Origin: Pictodentalium vernedei
Lineage: Eukaryota > Mollusca > Scaphopoda > Dentaliida > Dentaliidae
Reading direction: 5' to 3'
Length of the DNA: 64,000 bases
Assembly (NCBI GenBank): GCA_031216915.1
Contig: CM062296.1
Span: 144,254,344 to 144,318,343 of the forward strand
Shown: one piece after another, positions 1 to 9,998 of the stretch
How the letters are laid out: the number at the start of each line of letters is the position of its first letter
How positions within the stretch are numbered: the stretch's first letter is position 1
Notes under the pieces: model-generated
Database searches by the model: none
The model's input: the letters and a program-made list of their open reading frames with translations, nothing else
What the model was told of the DNA's origin: nothing
Position numbers and translations under genes: made by a program

Positions 1-420
1 GAAGAACCTGATTTATTTTCGGGTTATTGTGTCAAAGGAAAAGGTCACAGTGATCTTGAATTATAAGTTTTCTAGGTCAGAGTTGGTTTTGGCTCTTTAA
101 TGAAAATGTTGTTTACCTGATTGAAACTAAACTTGGCATGTGGATCGGGCATAATGAGAGGAAGAACCCTCTGTATTTTTAGGTCATTATGCCAAAGATC
201 ACAGTGACCTTGAAATTAAAATTTTATCGGTCGGAGCTGGTTTCAGCTCTCTTAATTATTAAAAATATGCATTTGCGATCGAAACCCAACTTGGCATGTG
301 GGTTAAGCATGTAGAGAGGAAGAGCCCTACATATTTTTAGGTCATTGTGCCAAAGGTCAGGGTCACAGTGACCTTGAATTTAAAATCTTGTATGTCCAGT
401 TCGAAACCAAACTTGACATT
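1..420 (+). repeat. 158-bp tandem repeat, three units
   Basis: Units start at 1, 161 and 319 with the shared opening gaagaRccc; the third is partial. Each has a conserved block around caaaggtcacagtgaccttg and another around cttggcatgtgg. The block holds an inverted GGTCA-CAG-TGACC palindrome, perfect at 361-373 and with one mismatch at 43-55 and 197-209. The array probably continues left of the window. No open frame runs through it. Confidence 0.85.
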
Positions 421-1145
421 TCATCAATTACAGGTAATCTTATCTGTATTATTTGAGCAAATAACACCAACAGTTGCTGTGTTAATTTAATGTAATATAT
501 TACCAAGGTTACACTGATTTTTGGAGGGGATTGACCACCCATATGCAGCTACCTCTAGTTTGGTGATGCATTATTGGTGTCGTAGAGGAAGCTTCCTTTC
601 GATTTTGGATCAGACAACCAATTCAATATGGCCGTCAAGGAGGCCATATTGAATTTGGTTTCTGTCCAATAACTAATGAATGCTGAATTGAATCGATTTA
701 TTTTTTGATTATGTATTGTTGGTATCTAGAGAAAGCTTGCTTTCAATTTTGGACCAGTCAGCTGATCGAAGATGGCTGCCAGTGGCCAATTCATTATGGC
801 TTCCATTGCATCCATCTTTCCAAAGTACAAGGTCATGTGCACTGTTGTTATTTATCCAAAGAATCTCAGAAAAAGCAATGTTAAGTGGATTTGATGAAAA
901 AAACATGTACACTTTTTTTTATTGGATACCAAAATCATTTCACTTGTGAGGTTAAAAATATATTTCAGCTACATGTACAAATGTGTTACTTTTGTCATCA
1001 CCAGTGAAATATTTCCAGTATCCATTCAAAAATACAGATATCCTCTAATTGTTTTAAATTATTATGAATTGGTATATTGAAATGTCATGATTGAATCATG
1101 TATCCATGTGTGCAATAGAGAAGGTTGTATCCAATAAATAGACAG
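421..1145. other. Unassigned intronic DNA with one short hairpin
   Basis: No gene is recognised. A 16-bp inverted repeat sits at 618-658 (ccaattcaatatggcc and its complement). The short open frames here have no recognisable domain and look like chance. Confidence 0.5.
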
Positions 1146-1280
1146 AACAGCATACACGTTCGAACTGTCATATTTTATCGCACAAAATCGATTTGGCCGA
1201 AGGCTTCGAGTTCAATATTATTCCTCCTCCCAAATTGATCGAATGCGATAAAAAATGACACTTCGAACGCGTATGCTGTT
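1146..1280. repeat. Imperfect palindromic element (about 50-bp arms)
   Basis: The left arm begins aacagcatacacgttcgaac and the right arm ends with its complement, gttcgaacgcgtatgctgtt-like. The two arms match over about 50 bases around a short spacer. A second half-copy of the right arm lies at about 1320-1410. It is a foldback or MITE of unknown superfamily. Confidence 0.65.
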
Positions 1281-1883
1281 TTTGTATTTATTGCATGCCT
1301 ACAGTTTACTACAAAATTATTAATCGATTTTGGCGGAGGTATAATATTGAACTCCGAAATCGATTAAGTGCAGTAAAAAATGACAGTTGGAACGCGTATA
1401 TTGTTCTATATTTATTCCACACATACACTTTACTTGAAAAATATTAAAAACACAAATTATTGCCAAAAATAACCCAAACATAAAAAAGAAATATTTAAAT
1501 AGTCCGTGCACGTGATCCATATTGTTCAAGGACAATACAAACAAATTTATTGTTTGCTTAGGTTTTTGCAGAAAAAGCGTGTATTTTATGAAAATAAAAG
1601 CATTGGCATGCAATAAATGCTGGATACAGATCTTTGCATAGGTCTACATGATTACTGAGCACCATTGAGTATGATCTGTTGACTGCTTATTTTTCTCAGA
1701 ATATCATTATCAATGTTTTTCTCTTCACACAGTAATGAATATTCCCCCCTCCTTCCCCCACCAAGCAAAGTTGCTCAGTTTATTATCTCTTTTCCCAAGA
1801 TATGGAGAAGTTGTGATATGATATTACTGTTATGTCCAAGTACATTATCACCATTGTGTGATGTACAAATTTAATGTAAGAGC

Positions 1884-2203
1884 GAGGGAGTGTGGTAATG
1901 GCTTGGACTTCAAACTGAAAGGTTCATGATTCGATCACCACCAGTGGTTACTGCATTGTGTCCTTAGGCAAGACACTTCATCCTGATTGCTCATGAGGGG
2001 GCACTATAAGGCTGTGTACTAAGGCGTACTGCATGTCGATGGTGCACTTGTCTTCAACCAATGCTAACCCTGCTTGTGTGGAGTTAGTACACTGGGGAGT
2101 CTGACAGTTGCTCGCCGTTGCTCAGTGGTTCTCCCTGAGTACTTAAAACTGTCTGACACAAGGTGAACCTGACTGTCAAAAGCATCATTAAACCCAATAA
2201 ATA
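1884..2203 (+). mobile_element. tRNA-head SINE, tail type 2, full length
   Basis: A degenerate tRNA-like head is followed by the conserved body (cattgtgtccttaggcaag, then gcgtactgcatgtcgatgg) and the tail ending caaaagcatcattaaaccc-aataaataaa. Perfect 11-bp target duplications (aatgtaagagc) lie at 1873-1883 and 2204-2214. This proves retroposition and fixes both ends. Non-coding, and expected to have been a polymerase III transcript. Confidence 0.88.
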
Positions 2204-2240
2204 AATGTAAGAGCATCCCTTTTTGTTTAACTCTTAACCC

Positions 2241-2487
2241 TTAACTCCTTGCATGCACCTGGTGGATATTTCTGCCCAGGACAAGAAATCGCTGCCAGTG
2301 AAGTAAGTAGAATTTGAGCACCTTTATCCAAATTGTCCCCTTTACATTGGATCATCTGTTTGACCAATGATTTCTTGAGTTAAATTAAAATGAATTTTTC
2401 ATCAAATCTAGTCATGGCTGCTTCACAGCAGCCATGAGTAGAATCGCTGAAAAATATTTTAAAATTACTTAGAAGGTTAAGAGATAA
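2241..2487 (+). mobile_element. MITE family A (TTAA-flanked, palindromic core)
   Basis: It opens TTAACTCCTTGCATGC and ends with a degenerate GGTTAAGAG. The central palindrome pairs atctagtcatggctgc with gcagccatgagtag. Better preserved copies are at 7658 and 28029. TTAA ends suggest a piggyBac-type non-autonomous element; no transposase is present. Confidence 0.75.
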
Positions 2488-2492
2488 AGACG

Positions 2493-2705
2493 TTATTCTG
2501 ACTACGATCCCTTTTACTGCAACAAAACAGGTTCTGGCTTAAATCACAGGTTACATTCTAAGTACACTGGAAGTTGATTTTAGGTATGTCATGGCTGCCT
2601 CATTAGGCAGCCACAACTTGCCTAAGGACAACTGCAATGTCGCAAGTTGTAGAATTGCAAAGGTTGGCAAAAATATATAAAAATGTCCAGGCTCTTAAGG
2701 ATTAA
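2493..2705 (+). mobile_element. Palindromic element, family G
   Basis: Shares the order aacaggt..., ggctgcctcattaggcagcc hairpin, aactgcaa..., aaaaatatataaaaatgtcc with copies at 27187, 52172 and 58300. The hairpin is about 10 bp per arm here, so this copy is decayed. Confidence 0.65.
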
Positions 2706-2774
2706 ATGTCTCGAGATTTTATATACATTTCATTTTTGCTGCACTTTGGCAGTCTACATACTGGCTTTGCAGTT

Positions 2775-3620
2775 CTTTCGAGGCCAGTGTTAGCTGCTTA
2801 AATAGTTGTACCAACACAAGTCTTGGCTACCTATGTAGCCACCAAGGTACTTGGAGTGTAAAGTTTTGGCTTACCCAGAGAATGCAGGTTGAGGCATCTG
2901 TTCTGTTGCAGTAAAGAGGGATCAAAGTTGGAATTAGGCCAGCGTTAGGGGGCGCTTTGGCTCAGTGGTAGACTGTTGGACTTCTATGATAGAGGTCCCG
3001 AGTTCGATCCCCATCCGGGGTGTCCCGCATTGTGTCCTTGGGCAAGGCACTTTATCCCGGTTGCCTACATGGGGGCACGATGAAGCCATGTACTAAGGCG
3101 TACTGCACGTCAATGGTGCACATGTCTTCAACCACTGTGACCCTGTTTGAGCAGAGCTTGAACAGAGTTAGAATGTTTAGGAGCTGAGAGTTGCTCGTTG
3201 ATGCTCAGTGGTTCTCTCCAGGTACTCAGGCTTCCTCCACCCATAAAACTGTCACGGTCACGATTAACCATTGTGCATAAGTATGAGACCTTAAACACCA
3301 ATAAATAATAATAGGCCAGCATTAGCTTCCTATATAGTTGTGCCAAAGCAAGTCTTGGCTACCTATGTAGCTACCAAAGTATTTTGAGTGTAAGGATTGA
3401 GCTTATCCAGGGAATGCAGGTTGAGGCACCAGTACAGTAAAGAGGGATCAAAGGTGGAATTAGGCCTGTGTTAACTTCCTACAAAGTTACACCAAAGCAA
3501 GTGGCTACCTATATAGCTACCAAGGTACCATACTTCGAGTGTAAGGTTTGAGCTTATCCAGAGAATAAATGTTGAGGTACCTTATCTGTTGCAGTAAAGA
3601 GGGATGAAAGTTGGGTTTAC
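2775..3620. repeat. About 165-bp tandem repeat, three units, split by a SINE
   Basis: Units carry gcaagtcttggctacctatgtag, gagtgtaaggtttgagctta and cagtaaagagggatcaaag in the same order. Unit 1 covers about 2775-2948, units 2 and 3 about 3312-3620. The SINE at 2949-3311 separates unit 1 from unit 2. The unit resembles one arm of family G, so it may be an amplified piece of that element. Confidence 0.7.
2949..3311 (+). mobile_element. tRNA-head SINE, tail type 1, full length
   Basis: The head contains an A-box-like tggctcagtggtagactg and a B-box-like gagttcgatcccc. The body is the shared one, and the tail is ...ccattgtgcataagtatgagaccttaaacaccaataaataa. Target duplications of 14 bp with one mismatch (taggccagcRttag) lie at 2935-2948 and 3312-3325. 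Confidence 0.88.
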
Positions 3621-3927
3621 AGTTAAAACTGTCTTGTCATGAACTGTGCGCTTATCTAGGCTTAATTGCGTGTAGGAATTGCATGCAATTGCCCGAATGG
3701 CATCCAAAGCATGGCAGGTTTTCCTGGTTACTCATAACAAACACAGGCAATGTTTCTGCCAATGGACTTCCAGGTTACCCAGAAGTCCATTGGCTGAAAT
3801 ATTGCTTGTGCACAAGCCATATGTACAGAATTTGATAGGCTTACTATGGTCATAGCACGTAGATTAACGTGCAGATCAACATGCTATTCGTGCGCATTTC
3901 ATGACAGGACTTCTAGTTTTAACTGTA
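3618..3927. mobile_element. Terminal-inverted-repeat element (MITE-like)
   Basis: The left end acagttaaaactgtcttgtc is answered by the right end, which holds gacaggac, a short spacer, then agttttaactgta. A central hairpin pairs caatggacttc with gaagtccattg (about 3761-3793). Open frames over it are incidental. Confidence 0.6.
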
Positions 3928-4047
3928 GGCCTTTAAAGATTCAGAAACATATTGAATTTTCAATTTATATTTCCTTGGAAACAAAAGCATATGTTTATCC
4001 AGTTTCACATATGGGGATGCTCTCTATTAGTCAGTGGAAGGCTTTAT

Positions 4048-5560
4048 TAGCTCACCTGACTTTCAGTCAGGAGAGCTATAGTGATCACTCACCATCCGCC
4101 ATCTGTCGTTGTCCATCGTCCGTGAACATGGTGTTTGCATCTTCTCCTCCCAAACTGCTGAACCAATTTAATTGATATTTGAGATAATAGTTTGTTATGA
4201 CATCGCAATTTGATTTTGTTCAAATCAAGTTGCCTCGCCCCCTGGTAGGGCCACACCCAAAAAGTGTGCTGAAATCTTAAAAAATCTCCTTCTCATGAAC
4301 CAGCAGTAGCAGAGACTTGATATTTGGTGTGTAGCTTCCTTTTGAGGTGTAGACTCAGATTTGTTCAAGAGAAGTTTGTGGGGCCATATTTGCCGTCGTT
4401 ATGGGAGGGGCAAGAATATTTGCCCCTCCCAAAATTTATATTTACCAAACCGAGAGGCAGATTTGGACCAAATTTGATATGAGGACTTATTGGGTCATAA
4501 GTACCTAATTTATGTGAAAAAAAAATTTTCCCGTCGCCCCATGGGAACCGCAGGATCTAAAAATAGAAAAAAATTAAAACGCCCATATCTCCAAAACTAC
4601 ACAGCACTGAGAATTTTTATGTGGTGTGAAGCTTCCTTAGGACCAACCGAATGGAAGGATAAAAAAAAAAAAAAAAATTCTATTGGTTTTATCATGGGGT
4701 ACTTTTCTGGGACTTTGAAAAAGTGCTGAGTCTGCATTTTTTAACACTGTGGGTAATGGGAAAAACATATAAGACTACTTTTCTCCCAAACCACTGCTCC
4801 AAAAGCTTTTAGATTTCACATAAAACATCTTTGGAAGATTGTTTCACTTGTTTATTGAAATAAATTCCCTGGGTCCATATTTGGGCTCTCTATGGGAGCC
4901 CAAATGTTTAAATTAGTGCAGTATGAGGAATATTCTTCAAAAATCTTCTTCAGATCAACCAGTAAGAATCTTTTGATATTTGGTATGCATCATCCTTAGG
5001 GGGGGTGAGATTCAAGTTTGTTCAAGCCAAGTCCCTGGGTTCATATTTAGGCTGAAAATTTGGGGTCCCGTTGCAGACTTAGAAATTTTGGACCAAAATC
5101 CAGAAAAAATATTTTGTTTTTTTTATGCGTTTCGGTCAATTTTAAGACCAAAATTTTTTTTTTTTTTTCCACTGAAAATTTGGGGGCCAGGTGGGACTTA
5201 GAAAATTTTGGACCAAAATCCGGAAATTAGTTTTTTTGTTTTTTATGCGTTTTTGTCAATTATAAGAAGAAAAAAAAATTTTAGGCTGAAAATATTTTGT
5301 TTGGGACTTCGAAAATTTACAAACAAAAATAAAAAAAAATCTGTTTTTTTATGCGTTTATCTCAATGTTGGGACGTAAAAGTGCAGGAACTGAAAATAGA
5401 AGGAAAATCCTGTGTATTGTGTGGGCACAACTGCTTCATCTAGTTGGTATATGCTTTTTCTTAGGAGGGGCGTATGCAGCTTATTCAAATCAAGTCCCTG
5501 GTTTGATATTTAGACTACCATGTCAGGTGAACGCCCTCATGCCCCCTGGGGCCTCTTGTT
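4048..5560 (+). mobile_element. Minisatellite cassette, Helentron-associated type (TAGCTCACCTGAC ends)
   Basis: The left end TAGCTCACCTGAC begins a hairpin (cctgac..gtcagg). The right end has the inverted subterminal repeat gtcaggtga, followed by a GCCCC-ct-GGGGC hairpin and cctcttgtt. The interior holds diverged repeats built around aagtttgttcaagccaagtc and ccctgggttcatatt. It has the same architecture as 21883-23760. Superfamily assignment is inferred from structure only; there is no Rep/helicase frame. Confidence 0.65.
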
Positions 5561-6422
5561 AATTTGGGTAATCACAGTTTATTTGATTTTATTGTATGCT
5601 CTCATGTGAATTATTGCAAATTATCTAAAAGATATTTCTCGACATCCATCGACTCGATGGATATCAAGGAATATCCCTCAGTAACTTCCTAAATGATGTC
5701 AAGCTATGCTGCATCACGTGTCCTTGAAGGAACGATCACTGATCTTTGTTATTGTTTTGAAATGTAACCATTTGGGGTTGAATTGGTCTGAATATTCTGC
5801 AATAAAATGTCTTGTAGCATATAATAAAAAGGAAAATATACTCTATTTTAGTCAGTATCTGGAATTATCTCATGAGTATGGACCTGAAATTTTTTTCTTT
5901 CACGAGCGCTTAGGCAAGTGAAAAATAATATTTTCATGTCCACACAATACTGAATTTTTCAGTAGCTTCCTAAATGACGTTACACATTCAGCACATGACG
6001 TCGCCTTGAATGTCGCCTTGAAGGAACGTCAGCAGCTTTTTGTTATTGTCTTGAAACTGTTTGCAGTCGAATTGGGCTGAATATTGCGCAGTAAAATGTC
6101 CGTAGAATATGACCTGAAAGTATTATTTTTCACTCGTGCAAGTGCACAGGAAAAATAAAACTTTCAGGTCCACACTCATGAGATAATTCCTGATATTCAC
6201 TAAAACAGCGTAGATATCCTCTATCAATTTGGTTTTTTTTATTTTATTCTTGTACCAAGAGTTGTTGTTGTCACAATTTGTTGGATCCAAAGTGTATTCA
6301 TTCAATATCCCTGCATTAAAAACTAGAGATTAAAGACATTGGTTTACAGAAAAACTGGCTGCCTATACAGACGGACAAGACTTGACAAGAAAGGAATTTG
6401 CCAGCAAGGGTCAACTAGTTAC
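5561..6422. other. Unassigned repeats around a duplicated 'ccttgaaggaacg' block
   Basis: Two related blocks at about 5700-5930 and 5935-6190 share ccttgaaggaacg, ttgttattgt and a gacctgaaa...ttttcac segment near a short hairpin. They look like diverged copies of one unknown repeat. No gene is recognised. Confidence 0.45.
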
Positions 6423-6677
6423 TTAACCCTTTAGCCAATGTAACAGTCAAATCCGGCTAGCGCTATTCTCAAAAATCGCCAATTAATTTTCATTATTTTT
6501 TTCTTCTTTTTTTGTCTCAAAAACATAGGTTATGACCCCTCATTGGAACGAGCTCATCGAGCTCATTCCAGTGAGGATTCATAACCTATGTTTTTGAGAC
6601 AAAAAATGAAAAAAAGTAGTTATTCAAGAATTTTATTTGCAAGTGTCGTCTGCTTTTCATGTTAGGTAAAGGGTTAA
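6423..6677 (+). mobile_element. MITE family B, TTAA-flanked, long palindrome
   Basis: TTAA at both ends, terminal bases cccttta/taaaggg, and an 87-base central palindrome (6514-6600) with arms gtctcaaaaacataggttat...ataacctatgtttttgagac around ggaacgagctcatcgagctc. The end structure fits piggyBac-type non-autonomous elements. It would fold into a long hairpin in any transcript crossing it. Confidence 0.85.
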
Positions 6678-6819
6678 CATAACATTCAGACAATGTTTGC
6701 AATATTTTTTCTGAATTGTTGAAAAATTCATTTATAGATATAGATTATGGTCCCTTGATGGAATGAGATTTGTGTGCTTGCCCAATAAGATATTTTTATA
6801 AACTCGTTTTATAAAAACG

Positions 6820-7215
6820 GTTGTATTTATATATTATGTCATTGGCATCTGCCTGTCCATCTGTCTGTCCATCTGTCCAGAATTGTTTTCCGGACTTTTT
6901 TATCATTATTGATGAACATATTGAAAAAAATATTGGTATACAGCTTTGTTATGGATACTTACAGATCAAGTTCGAATTTCATTCCGCTCAGTTGATTTTG
7001 GAGTTACTGCCCGTGAACTTAGTTACCGTTTTCCAGACTTTCTTTCGTTATGGATTGATATATTGAGAAAATTTTTTGTATGTAGCTTTGTTAATGATAC
7101 TTACAGGTCAAGTTCGAATGTCATTCCACTCGGTTGATTTTTATTGGAGTTACTGCCCTTGAACTTAGAATCTTTAGAGTTTTCCAGATTTTTTTTCATT
7201 TTCCGGACTTTTTGA
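6820..7215 (+). repeat. About 135-bp tandem repeat with (ctgtccat)n start
   Basis: Two to three units share tttccggactttt, tagctttgttatgga, tcaagttcgaatttcattcc and ggagttactgccc. The preceding ctgtccatctgtctgtccat run is common at the start of invertebrate minisatellite cassettes. Overlapping open frames are explained by the repeat. Confidence 0.6.
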
Positions 7216-7657
7216 ACAAGTATAATTAGCTAAAATGGAGAAACTTACAGTAAAGTTCATTTGGAACATGAATAATGTTTTATAATTTCTGGAAGTGCGG
7301 GCATATTATGTATCATCCAACAGTGTCCTCTGGTTTGTGATGAAAATTGAAAAAAAATAATGTAGTTTGAATTGAGAAATTTGGGTATGGCACGAGTTTG
7401 ATTTTGCCAATGTGTTAGTTAAAGCCTAATGGTATAAAAAACATTTACAATGTCAGTTTGCAGGGTCACTTATTGAATATCTGTATGAAGATGGGAGACA
7501 AAATTACTTGAATTGTTGGCTATCGACATAAGTATGTGCTGATATGCAGAATGAAAAAAAACATTGTCTTTAAAATTCTGGATCTTCCATAAATTTGTCA
7601 CACCAATGGAGAAATCATTCTAATTGAATAAATGTCTCATTCACCAGAAAAAAATCT
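7216..7657. other. No recognised feature
   Basis: AT-rich intronic-type DNA. I see no exon-like frame, SINE body or palindrome of note. Confidence 0.4.
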
Positions 7658-7920
7658 TTAACTCTTAACCTGCTGACAATTTTTAAAATATTTTTCATCA
7701 AATCTAGTCATGGCTGCTGTGAAGCAGCCATGACAAGATTTGATGAAACATTCATTTAAATTTCACTCAAGGAATCAATGGTGAAAGCATGCATTCATTT
7801 ACAGGGGTTGGGGGGGGGAGGGGGGGAATTTGTTTAAATATGCCAAATTATACATGTTTCACTGGCAAGAGAAAACTTGACCTGGGCAGGAATATCTGGC
7901 AGCAGCATCAAAGGAGTTAA
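7658..7920 (-). mobile_element. MITE family A
   Basis: Reverse-oriented copy with intact TTAA at 7658-7661 and 7917-7920. The palindrome at about 7693-7745 pairs atcaaatctagtcatggctg with its complement. It contains a G-rich run (7803-7826) not seen in other family A copies. Confidence 0.83.
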
Positions 7921-8451
7921 ATGCTTTGGCAGCATAACTTCACCTTGAAAAAGTGAATTGAGTATAGAATGGGTTATTTCTTTGTTGTCAATGCTAATTG
8001 AATTTAGAGTGCTTTGGCAAATGATCTGATGAATGGAATTTCAGCTTATCAAAATATAATTGACAAAAATTCTACTCAATGGAATATCCCTGTTATTTCA
8101 GTATTTTCTGTTGACAAAATGTTTGTTCATTAACAAGATTTTTCATTTATGCCTGGAAATTCATCTTGAGCACATATATATTCTGAGAATGTTTTATGCA
8201 TGTCATTTTGACTGTGCTTAGTTATGCCTGCCTCTGTAAAACCCACAGCGATCAGATAAAACTGAATGTTACACTCTCTATATCACTGCTTGAAATGTTT
8301 CCTTACTCATTTACAGGTTAACCTTGAAACAAATGGGGAGCAAATGATTTCTAATATACCCAAAAATGGAGTTTACACCCTCCTCACATCAAGACAGTAA
8401 TTCATATTTTGTAAAAAAAATAAAAACAGAAAAAAACATTCAAAGCAAACA
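7921..8451. other. No recognised feature
   Basis: AT-rich sequence with scattered A/T homopolymers. No gene or named repeat could be supported. Confidence 0.4.
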
Positions 8452-8582
8452 TAAGGCTATTTAAAAAAATATTTTGTTTCTCGGACATCTCCCTTGTCAC
8501 TGAAAATATACCTCATAACTTTTTTTTTTTTTACTGTGAAATCTCTTCAGTGACACAATTTTGTACTTATAATATTGAACAG

Positions 8583-8824
8583 TTTACTTGTAGAGCATTG
8601 AATGAAATTCTGTTGTCAGAATTTGTTCACATGTCTTTGCCTTGTTACAATTTATGGGAGAGTACACTATTACATAAATTGTAACACGGCAAATCCTCAC
8701 AGACTAAATAATTTCACTTTAAAGATGATATGAATCACAGCAACAGAATTTGAAGCCTTTAAGTCCGGGTACTTGTGCTTCAGAATAAAGCCCAAATATG
8801 GGCTTCCAGCATTCTACCAGTTAA
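8583..8824 (+). mobile_element. MITE family E
   Basis: Starts tttacttgtagagcattgaa and ends ccagttaa; compare the better copy at 21181-21430. The hairpin pairs ttgttacaatttatgggaga with a partly eroded complement (ataaattgtaacacggcaaa). Confidence 0.65.
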
Positions 8825-8995
8825 CCCAACTATATCTTGTTTGACAGAGCTCTGTGAGCTCTGTCAAACAAATTATAGTTGGTTAAATTTGCCACTGTAT
8901 TTTTATGGGACATTTTAACTGCTGAAAACATTGGCTTGATAGTGTAAGGAGTTAAATTTCTATTTCCAACTATTTTCAGGCCTGTTTTGTGGATT

Positions 8996-9347
8996 TATTT
9001 AATTATTGAGATTTAATGACTCTTTTGACAGCCAGGGTCACCTCATGCTGGACAGTTTTACAGGTGGAGGAAGCCAGAGTACCCGGAGAGAACCACCTAA
9101 CAATGGCGAGCAACTGTCAGACTCCCCATTGTACTAACTCCACACAAGCAGGGTTAGCATTGGTTGAAGACAAGTGCACCATCGACGTGCAGTATATCTT
9201 AGTACACAGCGCCACCATGCACCCACATGGAAAATTGGGATTAAGTGTTTTGCCCAAGGACACAATGTACTTCCCACAGGTGTGATTCGAACCGAGGACC
9301 GTTCAGCTCGCAGCCTGCATACTACCTACTGAGCCACCATGCTTCCA
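8996..9347 (-). mobile_element. SINE, tail type 2, reverse
   Basis: Read on the minus strand it gives the head (ggtggctcagtaggtagtat, B-box-like ggttcgaatc), the body and the tail gacagccaggg. Target duplications ttttgtggatt lie at 8985-8995 and 9348-9358. It sits inside element P, so it is younger than P. Long open frames here are SINE-derived and not genes. Confidence 0.87.
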
Positions 9348-9447
9348 TTTTGTGGATTAACAACAACAAAAAATCAAGCTCCTCTCCCTCATCATATAAG
9401 TTTGGAAAATTGCTTGAGAAACCAGATATTTTTTTTCTTATGCCTAA

Positions 9448-9998
9448 AAACAAGCAAAGTATTGGCTCATGAACATCTGGGTAAAACCCAAAGTTTCATA
9501 AGCGAAAAGTTTTCTTGTGATTTTCGTGCCCTATTTGCATATCCTGAGCCTTATTTGGCGGTGGAAACATCATTTCATGAGTATGTTGGGCAATAATCTG
9601 CTCTTCACTGAGTTGTTTCGTACATAATTAGTTTCTGTGATTTTTGTCCCAATGAACTTTGATACTTGGGGTTTGGCTAATGTCATTTAATCTTTTTCCA
9701 TACCCAATTTTTGTGTCGATATCAATTTAAAAATTATTTTGAAAACTTGATGTTTGTTTATTATAGTGCTGATGGTAATTTCAAACAGCATACTTTTTTT
9801 ATATCGCTTTTTTTGAATTGGCAGAATTTTCCCAGTGCTTTACACAGAACTTGTATGAACTGTTTTAAATTTAGTTTCTTCAGATTTTGCTGCCAAGATG
9901 TAAATCATGAAATGTCTTGAGAATTAACTCATTTAGATTGTCCCATTCAATCTCCATAAGCTTTGTTTGGAGAGAAAAAAATGAGTATTTTCAATTTT
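9448..9998. other. No recognised feature
   Basis: No exon, SINE or palindrome was recognised in this AT-rich interval. Confidence 0.4.

Larger units (their letters stand above)
8452..9447. mobile_element. Composite element, family P, carrying nested insertions
   Basis: The left end aaggctatttaaaaaaatat plus tttgtttctcggacatctccc is answered by ...gcttgagaaaccagatatttttt...atgcctaaaa at the right. A sister copy is at 49761-50492. Inside are MITE E (8583-8824), a palindrome tgtttgacagagctc/gagctctgtcaaaca (about 8838-8871) and a reverse SINE (8996-9347). Confidence 0.6.

Noticed and set aside
9016..9285. Open frames of 75-90 codons over 9016-9472, and similar ones at 18340, 30285, 31228, 44358, 51130 and 55532
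   Set aside because: All lie in SINE bodies; the same peptides recur because the SINE recurs, in both orientations.
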